DNA of 64,000 bases from Streptomyces bathyalis (GTDB lineage Bacteria; Actinomycetota; Actinomycetes; Streptomycetales; Streptomycetaceae). The stretch spans positions 2,170,001 to 2,234,000 of the forward strand of contig NZ_CP048882.1 in the NCBI RefSeq assembly GCF_015910445.1. The letters are read 5' to 3'. Shown here piece by piece: positions 15,924 to 23,640 of this stretch. The position numbers and the translations under genes are program-made. The stretch's first letter is position 1, and each line of letters opens with the position of its first letter. The notes under the pieces are model-generated. The model had not been told where the DNA came from. It ran no database searches and was given only the letters and a program-made list of their open reading frames with translations.

Positions 15924-17324
15924 ATGATGAGTCAGGACCAGGCTGCCCGCTCTGCCGTGAACGAACTGCGCACCGCCCGAAAGCAATTGGGCTGGGGACA
16001 AGGGCGCCTCATCGCGGAGATGCGGCGTGCCGCCTCGCGCAAAGGCGACCAGCTACCGGGCGACGAGAGTGTGAAGCGCCGAATCGCGAGCTGGGAGAAC
16101 GGGCACAGCGTGCCCGACGACTTCTACGGGCCTTTGGAATGCGAGGCGTTGGGGAAGTCGTCAGTCGAGTTGGGGCTTGGACATCTCCTCGCCCAAGACG
16201 CCCAGTTGTTGGACGTTCGCTATCCCCCGACCCCGGAGGACGCCTTCCGCTCGGTTGACCAGCTTTGGCGTGCTGATCTGCACGGGTATGAGCCGCTGCT
16301 CCTCTCGGAAGCGTCGCAGCCGGCTTGGAGCGAGGCTTCTCTCCGTTGGCTTGTCGCACCCGAGCCGTCCTTCCCGGTGTCATCCCCGAAAGGGACTCTG
16401 CGGGTCGGCCTCGCGGATGTGGACGCGGTCAAGTCCACCAGCGACATGTTCTCGGAGATGGACGACCGGTTCGGCGGAGATCACGGGCGGCAGGCAGTCA
16501 TCCAGTACCTCAGCCGCGATGTGGCCCCTTTGCTCACAGGGCAGTACACGGAAGCGGTTGGCCGCGCGTTGTTCTCCACCGTCGCTGAGTCGACGTTGTT
16601 GGCCGCCTGGATGTCGTACGACACCTGCCACCACGGATTGGCCCAGCGGTACTTCCTCCAGGCGCTCAGGCTCGCGCAGGACGGAGACGACCGTCGACTT
16701 GCCGGGAGCATCCTTTCGGCGATGAGTCACCAGGCCACATTCATTGGCAACTTCACCGAAGCCGCAACACTCGCGCGTGCAGCCCGCATGGGCATCGCCG
16801 GGGTGGCGACGCCGACGCTGATGGCCCAGTTCTACGCCATGGAAGCCCGCGCCCTCGCGCGCTCAGGCGATGCCCGCGGGTGTGAAACGGCACTGGCCGA
16901 AGCAGCGAGGCTGCTGGAAAGCGTGAACAACGACGACGAACCGGAGTGGATCACCTACTTCGACCAGGCGGAACTCGCGGCCGAAGCGGCCCACTGTTTC
17001 CGAGACATCGGTAAGGCGCAGAAAGCGGTCAGCCAAGCCGAGAACGCCATGAGCGGTAGCCACGTGCGAAGCGACTTCTTCGCCACGATGGTTCTAGCGG
17101 ATGCTCACCTGGCAGCCGGCGACGCCGAAGAGGCGTGCAACATCGCGTTGGACGCCCTCGACATGGGGACTCAGCTCAAGTCCAAGCGTTGCGCGGGCTA
17201 CCTTGCCGAATTTCGGGAAAATCTGGCGCAGTTGGGCAATGCGGCGCCCGTACGGGACTTCTCCGGCCAGGCCGCGGAACACCGTCTGTGGCAGGACGCC
17301 CGCGAAGTGAAGCTCCCGTACTGA
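15924..17324 (+). CDS. XRE-family regulator with TPR-like C-terminus
   Basis: This is a 466-residue protein. An N-terminal XRE HTH (about residues 10-60: ELRTARKQLGWGQGRLIAEM...SVKRRIASWENGHSVP) is followed by a long all-helical region with TPR-like repeats (about 190-440). This is a common Streptomyces cytoplasmic regulator architecture with no known signal. The ATG at 15924 follows GGGGGAGG. It is divergent from the primase-like operon, with a 240-bp gap that should carry both promoters. Confidence 0.8.
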   Translation: MMSQDQAARSAVNELRTARKQLGWGQGRLIAEMRRAASRKGDQLPGDESVKRRIASWENGHSVPDDFYGPLECEALGKSSVELGLGHLLAQDAQLLDVRYPPTPEDAFRSVDQLWRADLHGYEPLLLSEASQPAWSEASLRWLVAPEPSFPVSSPKGTLRVGLADVDAVKSTSDMFSEMDDRFGGDHGRQAVIQYLSRDVAPLLTGQYTEAVGRALFSTVAESTLLAAWMSYDTCHHGLAQRYFLQALRLAQDGDDRRLAGSILSAMSHQATFIGNFTEAATLARAARMGIAGVATPTLMAQFYAMEARALARSGDARGCETALAEAARLLESVNNDDEPEWITYFDQAELAAEAAHCFRDIGKAQKAVSQAENAMSGSHVRSDFFATMVLADAHLAAGDAEEACNIALDALDMGTQLKSKRCAGYLAEFRENLAQLGNAAPVRDFSGQAAEHRLWQDAREVKLPY

Positions 17325-17333
17325 GACGAGCTC

Positions 17334-18230
17334 TCAGAAGGGTTGCCAGTCTCGACGGCTTCCGCCCGTGCGAATGTCGTGGACGCGACGCGCAAACTCC
17401 TCTGCCGAGCGCTCACTTGTACCGACCTGCTGACCGAGCCAGAGCGTCATCATGAGTTCGCGGAGGTCAGCCAGCACCGGGTAGCCGGGCCAGTTCATGA
17501 TGTCGAAGCCGTAGTGATGTACGAAGGATTCGTACTCGCTCCGAGTGTGCCAACCGAAGCGGTCGTAGTAGAGCGCTGTGAGGATCAGGTCCCATTCACG
17601 TTGCGCGAGGCAGGCACCGTCCAAGTCGATGAGTAGCGCGCGCCCGTCCTGGTCCCGTAGCGCGTTGCCGACGTTGGCGTCTCCGTGAATCATCCCGAAG
17701 GGAAGCACGAAGTCCAGCTCGTCGTAGTCCTTGCGCAGCTTCTCGGCCCGCTCCTCCAAGAAGGTCCGGTCATCGTCGCCTACGCCGTCCAGCAAGCCCA
17801 GGCCGTGCCAGACCTTGGCGAAGGGATCGAAGTACGGCAGGCGCAGATCCTCCGGCTCCTCCAGCCAGTGCAACCAGCGGAGCAGGTCCCCGAGTTCGTC
17901 CAGACTCGCGTACTCCAGCGTGTCCTGAGCGTTCTCCCAATAGGTCACCACACGGTCGTTGATGAGTGCCGGCTGCTCGACCCCGGAGACGACGCGTGTG
18001 GCCGGGAAGCCCTCTCCCTCAAGCCAGCGCGCGACCCGCACGGCGTGCGTCATGCTCTCCATGCTGGCCGGGTCTCGGGCGATGCGCACGACGACCGGTG
18101 AACGGGCAAGGCGATAGACCGCATTAGACCCGAGCCGAAGAAGTTCCGCGCCTGAAGGGTCAAGCCCGACAGCTCCACAGGCTTCGCTGAGGACTGCCCC
18201 CGCCGACTCTTCGGTGAAGTCTGCTGTCAC
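17334..18230 (-). CDS. aminoglycoside phosphotransferase (APH) family kinase
   Basis: This 298-residue protein has the kinase-like APH fold. The Brenner motif HGDANVGN (about residues 183-190) carries the catalytic Asp, and LIDLDGACLAQREWDL (about 202-217) carries the metal-binding Asp. An N-terminal lobe has VYRLARSPVVVRIAR with the likely ATP-binding residues. The substrate is unknown; the family includes antibiotic, choline and homoserine kinases, and genome context gives no resistance clue. The GTG start at 18230 overlaps the stop of the upstream gene by 4 bp. It is convergent with the XRE gene. Confidence 0.82.
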   Translation of the reverse strand: MTADFTEESAGAVLSEACGAVGLDPSGAELLRLGSNAVYRLARSPVVVRIARDPASMESMTHAVRVARWLEGEGFPATRVVSGVEQPALINDRVVTYWENAQDTLEYASLDELGDLLRWLHWLEEPEDLRLPYFDPFAKVWHGLGLLDGVGDDDRTFLEERAEKLRKDYDELDFVLPFGMIHGDANVGNALRDQDGRALLIDLDGACLAQREWDLILTALYYDRFGWHTRSEYESFVHHYGFDIMNWPGYPVLADLRELMMTLWLGQQVGTSERSAEEFARRVHDIRTGGSRRDWQPF

Positions 18231-18742
18231 GCTGTATGCCCTTCCTTCGCGCCTCCGGTCGGCGAGCTCTGGCGAACCAGGACACGGCTTAGTCTGTCGA
18301 AGGCAGCGCGCGAGCGGTCATCAGACACCGGCACACCGATCCGACGCTCAAGCTCGGCCTTCACCACGGGGAAGTTCTTGTGCCAGTACTCGACCTGCCA
18401 CCCGATCACTTCGTCCAGAAACGCCACAGGGCGGTTACCGACCTTCATGCCAGCAGTCATGCTGCGCCGTCCGGCTTCGATCCGTTCGAAGCACCACAGG
18501 AGGGCGAAGTAGGAGGTTCGTACGCGGGCCAGGTCGTCATCACCGATGCGCTTCGAGTCGTGAACCAAAGTGCCAAGAGCTTCCCGAGCCTGGGCCACTT
18601 CCCCGCCCGTCAGGTCGGCGTGCAGTTGGCACGCCAACGCGAAGTCGTCTCGCTGCCGTTGTGCCAGGTACACCCCTACAGCGGCGGAGAGCGCCAACAC
18701 CGCAGCCACCGCGGAGACCGCAGCCCAATCCGTTCCATCCAT
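18227..18742 (-). CDS. hypothetical membrane-anchored protein
   Basis: This is a 171-residue protein from ATG 18742 (MDGTDWAAVSAVAAVLALSAAVGVYLAQRQRDD). One N-terminal membrane helix (residues 6-26) is followed by a helical cytoplasmic domain with SYFALLWCFERI and GWQVEYWHKNFPVVKAELERRIG. Similar proteins are scattered in Streptomyces without a known role. It is translationally coupled to the APH kinase downstream, so the two probably work together. The frame stays open upstream through the tRNA-Arg scar, which should not be included. Confidence 0.65.
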   Translation of the reverse strand: MDGTDWAAVSAVAAVLALSAAVGVYLAQRQRDDFALACQLHADLTGGEVAQAREALGTLVHDSKRIGDDDLARVRTSYFALLWCFERIEAGRRSMTAGMKVGNRPVAFLDEVIGWQVEYWHKNFPVVKAELERRIGVPVSDDRSRAAFDRLSRVLVRQSSPTGGAKEGHTA

Positions 18743-18897
18743 ACGCCACCCCCGGCCGACAGCTCGCGTACCGACCTTACGGGCGACCGATGGGCCTCGA
18801 CAGGGCGCCCACGTCATAGGAGCGTAATGATCTTGCCTACGGGCGAGCTCAGGCGCGGCTACACCGCAGGTCAACCGCCATGCGCCCCTCACGGCTT

Positions 18898-18947
18898 CCC
18901 CGGCCTCCGGAGCCGTGTGCGCAGGTTCGAATCCTGCCGGGGGTACT
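18898..18947 (+). repeat. tRNA-Arg(CCG) 3' half, left attachment scar
   Basis: CGGCCTCCGGAGCCG forms an anticodon stem-loop with anticodon CCG. It is followed by the T arm GCAGGTTCGAATCCTGC and the acceptor strand CGGGGGTAC. This is the 3' half of a tRNA-Arg(CCG), with no 5' half upstream. The 35 bp from 18913 to 18947 are identical to 27553-27587. These are attachment-site duplications bounding an inserted 8.6-kb segment that contains a decayed recombinase and the cyd genes. Confidence 0.8.
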
Positions 18948-18970
18948 TCCAGGACACGTACCCAAAAAGG

Positions 18971-19003
18971 CCCTCTGATCAGGCGTGACGTCGGATCAGG
19001 GGG
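18971..19003. terminator. hairpin after the left tRNA-Arg scar
   Basis: The arms CCCTCTGATC and GATCAGGGGG pair (with one G-T pair) around a 13-nt loop. There is no T tract. It probably derives from the terminator downstream of the original tRNA gene. Confidence 0.45.
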
Positions 19004-19139
19004 TCTGCTGCTGTGTGCGGCCATGTGCCACTCAAAGCACCTCCAGGACCCTCGCTGTGGGCTGTTTGTGAGTTGGTGCATTTCGAGCGAAACAGACAAG
19101 GCGCTACACAACAGTGGCCCCGAGGTCGCAACCTCGAGG

Positions 19140-19787
19140 TCACGAGCGTGACGAGCCTCGCCCGTATTCGCGTAGAAGATTCTCAATTCGCTGGTTGGCC
19201 ACTGTATGTCGACCGTGAAGACATCTGGCATCCCGGGCCAGGAGCACCTCAACGCTGTTGCCGGCGCGCGCCGCCACCTCGGTTAGGTCCGGACCAGCGT
19301 TCAGCCAGGTGGAGAGCGCCGGTGGGCGGAGGTCGTAGGGCTGATCGGCCAGCGGACTCTGGACAAGGTCGGGCGGGAGGCCGGACTCTCGCGCTTCCGA
19401 CCACACATGTGAGTGGATCGACGATCCGACCACTCCGCCGCGTTCGTTGAAGAACAGCCGTCCGAGCTCGGACCGACTGGCTCGCCCGAGTCCTGCCCAC
19501 AAACCCCGCGCCATGACTCCGTCTCCGCCAGACCAAGGTAATGAAGTGAGCCGAGCATCGATCTGTTCATCTCCCGTCGACACCCGAATCCCGTTTCGGG
19601 GGCTCCTCTTGGTACTCACCGGTGTCGAGGTGCCGGTGTCGCTCTCCTGGACCGCTCCGCCCCAGTCCGCATTCGACACCCGCACCCCGCACGTCATCGC
19701 CAACCAGGCGACCACCCCACCGAGATGCCGGCGCTGTTCGGACCGCAGGCCGAGGTCATGGAGGTCCCTCAGAGATGAGAGACCCAC
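19140..19787 (-). pseudogene. decayed tyrosine recombinase (AICE-type integrase)
   Basis: The C-terminal half aligns with Streptomyces integrases: GRLFFNERGGVVGSSIHSHVW, PYDLRPPALSTWLNAG, VAARAGNSVEVLLARDARC and NQRIENLLREYG. In live relatives PYDLRHA carries the catalytic Arg and His, and the segment near the end carries the Tyr nucleophile (usually VYAKC). Here His is replaced (DLRPPAL) and the Tyr position reads DARC. The N-terminal part (residues 30-85) has no recombinase similarity, so most of the core-binding domain is gone. The gene sits beside the tRNA-Arg scar, where integrase genes usually lie, and most likely once moved this segment. Confidence 0.75.
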
Positions 19788-19829
19788 CTGTCAACAACAT
19801 CCGTCAGGTTCCAGCCCTAGGGTTGGGTC

Positions 19830-20957
19830 ATGAATCGTCTGCGCTGGACCGACTGGGTGCTCGCGGCGGGCATGTTCACCCTGCTCTCGGTGCAGATCCT
19901 GATCGTCGGCCCGGACACCGGCCAGACGTCTATGTGGCCGTGGGGCTGGACGCTGACCGCCGTCGCGTCCTGGGCGCTGCTGTTCCGCAGGCTCATGCCG
20001 CGGACGGTGCTGGCGGTCACCGCTGTGGCCGGGCTGCTGTACTACCCGCTGGGCTATCCGGACACCTTCCTGGGCTTCACTTTCATGATCGCGATGTACT
20101 CGGTCGCGCTCGAGGTCGGGCGGCTGACCGCCTTGTTGTCGGCGTTCGCGGTGGTGTTCGGGTTTGGGCTCGTGGGGCGGCTTCGGCACGCGGACCTGTC
20201 CGTCGACGGCAGCGAGATCGCGGGCACCTCGGGGGCGCTGCTGCTCGCGATCATCTTGGCCGAGGTGCGGCGCAATCATCGGGCCGCGGTCCAGCGGGCC
20301 GAGGCGGCGGAGCGGTCGCGTGAGGAGGAGGCCAGGCTGCGGGCCACCGAAGAGCGGCTGCGGATCGCCCGCGAGCTGCACGACGTGCTCGCCCATCAGA
20401 TCTCGCTGATCAACGTGCAGGCCGGGGCCGCGCTCCACCGCCGGGATCCGGACCAAGCGTTCACCGCACTCGGCGACATCAAGCAGGCCAGCAAGGAGAC
20501 GCTGCGGGAGCTGCGCGGCGTGCTGGGTGTGTTGCGGCAGGCCGACGAGGACGCGCCGGTGGGGCCCGTGCCGTCTCTCGAGGCCCTCCCCGACCTGATC
20601 GCGCAGACCAAGGCGGCGGGCATGGACGTGCGGCTGGAGGGCGCCTCCGATCAGCCGGTCGCGCCGCCGGTCGATTTGACCGCCTACCGGATCGTCCAGG
20701 AGGCGTTGACCAACGTGGTGCGGCATGCCGGGGCGTCCGAGGCGGTGGTGTCGCTCGGGCACGAGAGCGGACAGCTGATCGTTGAGATCGCCGACAACGG
20801 CTGTGCGGAGCCGGATCCGGAACGGATGCGTCTCGGGAACGGGTTGCGCGGCATGCGGGAGCGGGCCGCGACCGTCGGCGGCACCGTCGTCGCGGAACCG
20901 GGGCCTTCGGGATTCCGGGTGCGTGCCGAATTGCCTGTGGGAGGTTTGGGCTCGTGA
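19830..20957 (+). CDS. NarL-type sensor histidine kinase
   Basis: This is a 375-residue protein. Four to five membrane helices fill residues 8-145. A HisKA_3 dimerisation domain follows, with phospho-acceptor H184 in RIARELHDVLAHQIS, then an HATPase_c domain (ALTNVVRHAG and ADNGCAEPD, N and G1 boxes; GNGLRGMRERA, G2 box) to the end. It is coupled by a 4-bp overlap to a NarL-type response regulator. Directly upstream of cydABDC, so it may sense oxygen or redox state and control them; that link is positional. The N-terminal sensor is all membrane-embedded, with no extracytoplasmic domain. Confidence 0.9.
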   Translation: MNRLRWTDWVLAAGMFTLLSVQILIVGPDTGQTSMWPWGWTLTAVASWALLFRRLMPRTVLAVTAVAGLLYYPLGYPDTFLGFTFMIAMYSVALEVGRLTALLSAFAVVFGFGLVGRLRHADLSVDGSEIAGTSGALLLAIILAEVRRNHRAAVQRAEAAERSREEEARLRATEERLRIARELHDVLAHQISLINVQAGAALHRRDPDQAFTALGDIKQASKETLRELRGVLGVLRQADEDAPVGPVPSLEALPDLIAQTKAAGMDVRLEGASDQPVAPPVDLTAYRIVQEALTNVVRHAGASEAVVSLGHESGQLIVEIADNGCAEPDPERMRLGNGLRGMRERAATVGGTVVAEPGPSGFRVRAELPVGGLGS

Positions 20958-21619
20958 TCAGGGTGGTGCTGGCAGACGACCAGACGCTGGTGCGGGCCGG
21001 GTTCCGCTCGATGCTGGACGGCGAGGAGGACATCGAGGTCGTCGCCGAGGCCAAGGACGGCGCCGAGGCCGTGCGCCTGGCCGGCTCGACTCGTCCCGAC
21101 GTGGTGCTGATGGACGTGCGCATGCCGGTGATGGACGGGCTGGACGCCACCCGGCAGATCATTGCCGACCCCCGGCTGAAGGACGTGAAGGTCGTGATCC
21201 TCACGACGTTCGACCTGGACGAGTACGTCTACGGGGCGATCAAGGGCGGGGCCAGCGGGTTCCTGGTGAAGGACACCGAGCCGGCCGAGCTGATCCACGC
21301 GGTGCGGGTGGCGGCGCGCGGCGACGCGCTGCTGGCGCCGACCGTCACCCGTCGGCTGATCGCCGAGTTCGCGTCACGGATCACCGCGCCGCCGCCCGCG
21401 CTGGAGCTGAACGCGCTCACCGAGCGGGAGCGGGAGGTCCTCGAACTGGTCGCGGCCGGGTTGTCCAACGACGACATCGCCGACCGCCTCGTGATCAGTC
21501 ATGCCACCGCGAAGACCCATGTGAGCCGGGTGCTGACCAAGCTCGGCGCCCGCGACCGGGCCCAACTCGTCGTTCTCGCCTACGAGACCGGGCTGGTCAG
21601 ACCGGGCTGGCTCGGCTGA
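20954..21619 (+). CDS. NarL/LuxR-type response regulator
   Basis: This is a 221-residue protein. The receiver domain (residues 1-120) has the acidic pair D8/D9, phospho-acceptor D54 (VVLMDVRMP) and K105 (FLVKD). The C-terminal LuxR HTH (about 150-215) has LTEREREVLELVAAGLSNDDIA and ISHATAKTHVSRVLTKL. GTG start at 20954 overlaps the kinase stop. It is the cognate partner of the upstream histidine kinase, probably regulating the cyd genes 109 bp downstream. Confidence 0.92.
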   Translation: MIRVVLADDQTLVRAGFRSMLDGEEDIEVVAEAKDGAEAVRLAGSTRPDVVLMDVRMPVMDGLDATRQIIADPRLKDVKVVILTTFDLDEYVYGAIKGGASGFLVKDTEPAELIHAVRVAARGDALLAPTVTRRLIAEFASRITAPPPALELNALTEREREVLELVAAGLSNDDIADRLVISHATAKTHVSRVLTKLGARDRAQLVVLAYETGLVRPGWLG

Positions 21620-21727
21620 CGTACATCTCCGGATGTACGCCCTGATCTTCATGTACGCCAAAGTCGTATTCGGGGTGACAGCTTCCGCCTGATCCGGCCG
21701 GATGCACCCGGGGCCGAGCATGAGCGC

Positions 21728-22909
21728 ATGGATGACCCCGTGTTCACCGCCCGGCTGCAGTTCGCGCTCACGGCCGGAGCCCATTTCCTCTTCGTGGCCC
21801 TGACCCTCGGCCTGGTCACCCTGGTCGTGCTGATGCAGCTGCGCGCCACCGTGACCGGCAGCGAAGTGCACGGGCGCATGGTGGCCTTCTGGGGTCGGCT
21901 CTATGTGATCAACTACGCGGTCGGCATCGTCACGGGCCTGGTGCTGGAGTTCCAGTTCGGGATGGTCTGGACGGGCCTCACGCGCGTCACCGGAGATGTC
22001 TTCGGAGTGCCGCTGGCCCTGGAGACGATCGGCGCGTTCTTCATCGAGTCGACCTTCCTCGGGCTCTGGATCTTCGGCTGGGACCGGTTCAACAAGTGGG
22101 TCCACCTGGCGATGATCACGGTGGTCGCGGCCACCGCCTACGCCTCGGCCTACTTCATCCTCGTGACCAACGGCTGGCTGAAGAAGCCGGTCGGGTTCGC
22201 GATGGTCGACGGGAAGGCGGTGCTCACCGACTTCGGCGCCATGCTCACCAACCCGGCGGCGGTTCTCGCGTTCTGGCACGTGTTCTTCGGGGCGCTGCTG
22301 ACAGCCGGGTTCTTCGTGGCGGGAGTCAGCGCCTACCACCTGATGCGCCGGCACCCGGACGTCGAGTTCTTCCGCCGGTCGATCCGGATCGGGATGCTGA
22401 CCGTGATCGTCTCGCTGATGCCGTCGGTGGTGTTCGGCGGGGTGCAGATGCCGTTCATGGAGCCGTCCGGTGTGGAGACCGATCCGCCGGCGCTCGCTCA
22501 GGTGGCGTTCGGCTTCATGGCGTTCGACTGGTTCGTGATGGCGTGGTTCGCCCTCGGGTTCATGGTGATCTTCTTCGTCAAGCCCTTGTTGCTGCGCGCC
22601 CGGGTGGTGCACTGGCTGATCATCGCGGCGGTCCCGCTGCCGTACTTCGCGATGATCCTGGGCTGGCTCACCCGGGAGCTCAACCGCCAGCCGTGGGCGG
22701 TGCTGGGGATCCTGCGGACCGAGGACGCCGTCGCGCCACTGACTCCCGGGGCCGCCCAGCTGTCCTTCGTCTGCTTCGTCTCGCTGTTCGCCGTGCTGAC
22801 CGGTGTGAACTTCTGGCTGCTCGCCCGCCATGCCAGACGGGGACCCGAGGTCGTCCGGCTCGGCGCGGCGGGCGAGGCCGCCGCTCCCCTGCCCACCCCG
22901 ACGTTCTGA
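21728..22909 (+). CDS. cydA: cytochrome bd-type oxidase subunit I, short form lacking the Q loop
   Basis: This is a 393-residue, multi-span protein; usual CydA proteins have about 450-520 residues. Haem ligands are visible: H19 (AGAHFLFVALTLG), H184 (FWHVFFG) and M271 (FDWFVMAWFALGF). E99 and E107 (LALETIGAFFIEST) are conserved, as is NRQPWAVLGILRT near the end. The quinol-binding Q loop, with its GxxQPxKxAAxE motif, is absent: only about 25 residues (GGVQMPFMEPSGVETDPP...) separate helices 6 and 7. The electron donor may therefore differ. First gene of cydABDC; the start ATG at 21728 is 109 bp after the response regulator. Confidence 0.85.
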   Translation: MDDPVFTARLQFALTAGAHFLFVALTLGLVTLVVLMQLRATVTGSEVHGRMVAFWGRLYVINYAVGIVTGLVLEFQFGMVWTGLTRVTGDVFGVPLALETIGAFFIESTFLGLWIFGWDRFNKWVHLAMITVVAATAYASAYFILVTNGWLKKPVGFAMVDGKAVLTDFGAMLTNPAAVLAFWHVFFGALLTAGFFVAGVSAYHLMRRHPDVEFFRRSIRIGMLTVIVSLMPSVVFGGVQMPFMEPSGVETDPPALAQVAFGFMAFDWFVMAWFALGFMVIFFVKPLLLRARVVHWLIIAAVPLPYFAMILGWLTRELNRQPWAVLGILRTEDAVAPLTPGAAQLSFVCFVSLFAVLTGVNFWLLARHARRGPEVVRLGAAGEAAAPLPTPTF

Positions 22910-22920
22910 GGTCCGCCGTC

Positions 22921-23640
22921 ATGGAAATTGTCGCGACCGCGCTGCTGGCGGTCTTCACGACCGGATACCTGGTGCTGGCCGGGGCCGACATCGGGGTCGG
23001 CATGCTGCTGCCGTGGCTGGGCCGGAGCGCCCCTGAACGCAGGACGGTGATAGCCGCTTTCGCGCCGTTCTTCCTGGGGAACGAGGTCTGGCTCGTCGCG
23101 GTCGCCGGGATTTTGGCGGGGGCGTTCCCCGGTATGGAGCACGAGTTGCTCTACGCGCACCGGCAACTGTTCTTGCTGCTGTTGCTCGGCTGGGTCGTCC
23201 GCGACGCCGGATTGTGGTGGCGGGGGCGCTTCGACGCGGCGTGGTGGCGTGCCGGCTGCGACACGATGGTCGTCGCGGGAAGCTGGGCGCTCGCGCTCGC
23301 GCTGGGCGGGGTGCTGGGCAGCCTGCTCGCCGGATCGGCGCCGTACGGGCTGCCGATCGTGGCGGTGTTCGCGTTGCACGGATCGGGGTTCGCGCGGCTG
23401 CGGCTCCCCAGCTCGCTGCGGCACCGTGCCGTCGGCAGCTATCCGTTGACGGCCGTCGCGCTGGCCGGGCTGGCGCTGGCCGCGGGGGCGCGGCTGGACC
23501 TCGGGCATGCGGTGGCCGGGCCGTCCTCGCTCAAGATCGTGACCGTGTTCGTGCTGGTCATGTTGCCGCTGATGCTCGGTGCGCAGGCCCTGAGCTGGTG
23601 GACGTTCCGGGCTCGGGTGAAGGGGCCGGGGTATCTGTGA
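22921..23640 (+). CDS. cydB: cytochrome bd-type oxidase subunit II, short form
   Basis: This 239-residue membrane protein starts at ATG 22921, 11 bp after cydA. The N-terminus MEIVATALLAVFTTGYLVLAG is followed by ADIGVGMLLPWL, and APFFLGNEVWLV fits the conserved CydB FxxNEVWL segment. About seven membrane helices are visible, fewer than the usual eight to nine in CydB of 330-380 residues. It pairs with the shortened CydA, so the whole oxidase may be a compact variant. The stop overlaps the cydD start by 4 bp. Confidence 0.8.
   Translation: MEIVATALLAVFTTGYLVLAGADIGVGMLLPWLGRSAPERRTVIAAFAPFFLGNEVWLVAVAGILAGAFPGMEHELLYAHRQLFLLLLLGWVVRDAGLWWRGRFDAAWWRAGCDTMVVAGSWALALALGGVLGSLLAGSAPYGLPIVAVFALHGSGFARLRLPSSLRHRAVGSYPLTAVALAGLALAAGARLDLGHAVAGPSSLKIVTVFVLVMLPLMLGAQALSWWTFRARVKGPGYL

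Larger units (their letters stand above)
18743..19139. other. intergenic region holding the left tRNA-Arg scar
   Basis: There is no gene. It contains the tRNA-Arg 3' remnant (18898-18947) and a hairpin just after it (18971-19003), both listed separately. The remainder shows no ribosome binding site-supported frame. Confidence 0.4.
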
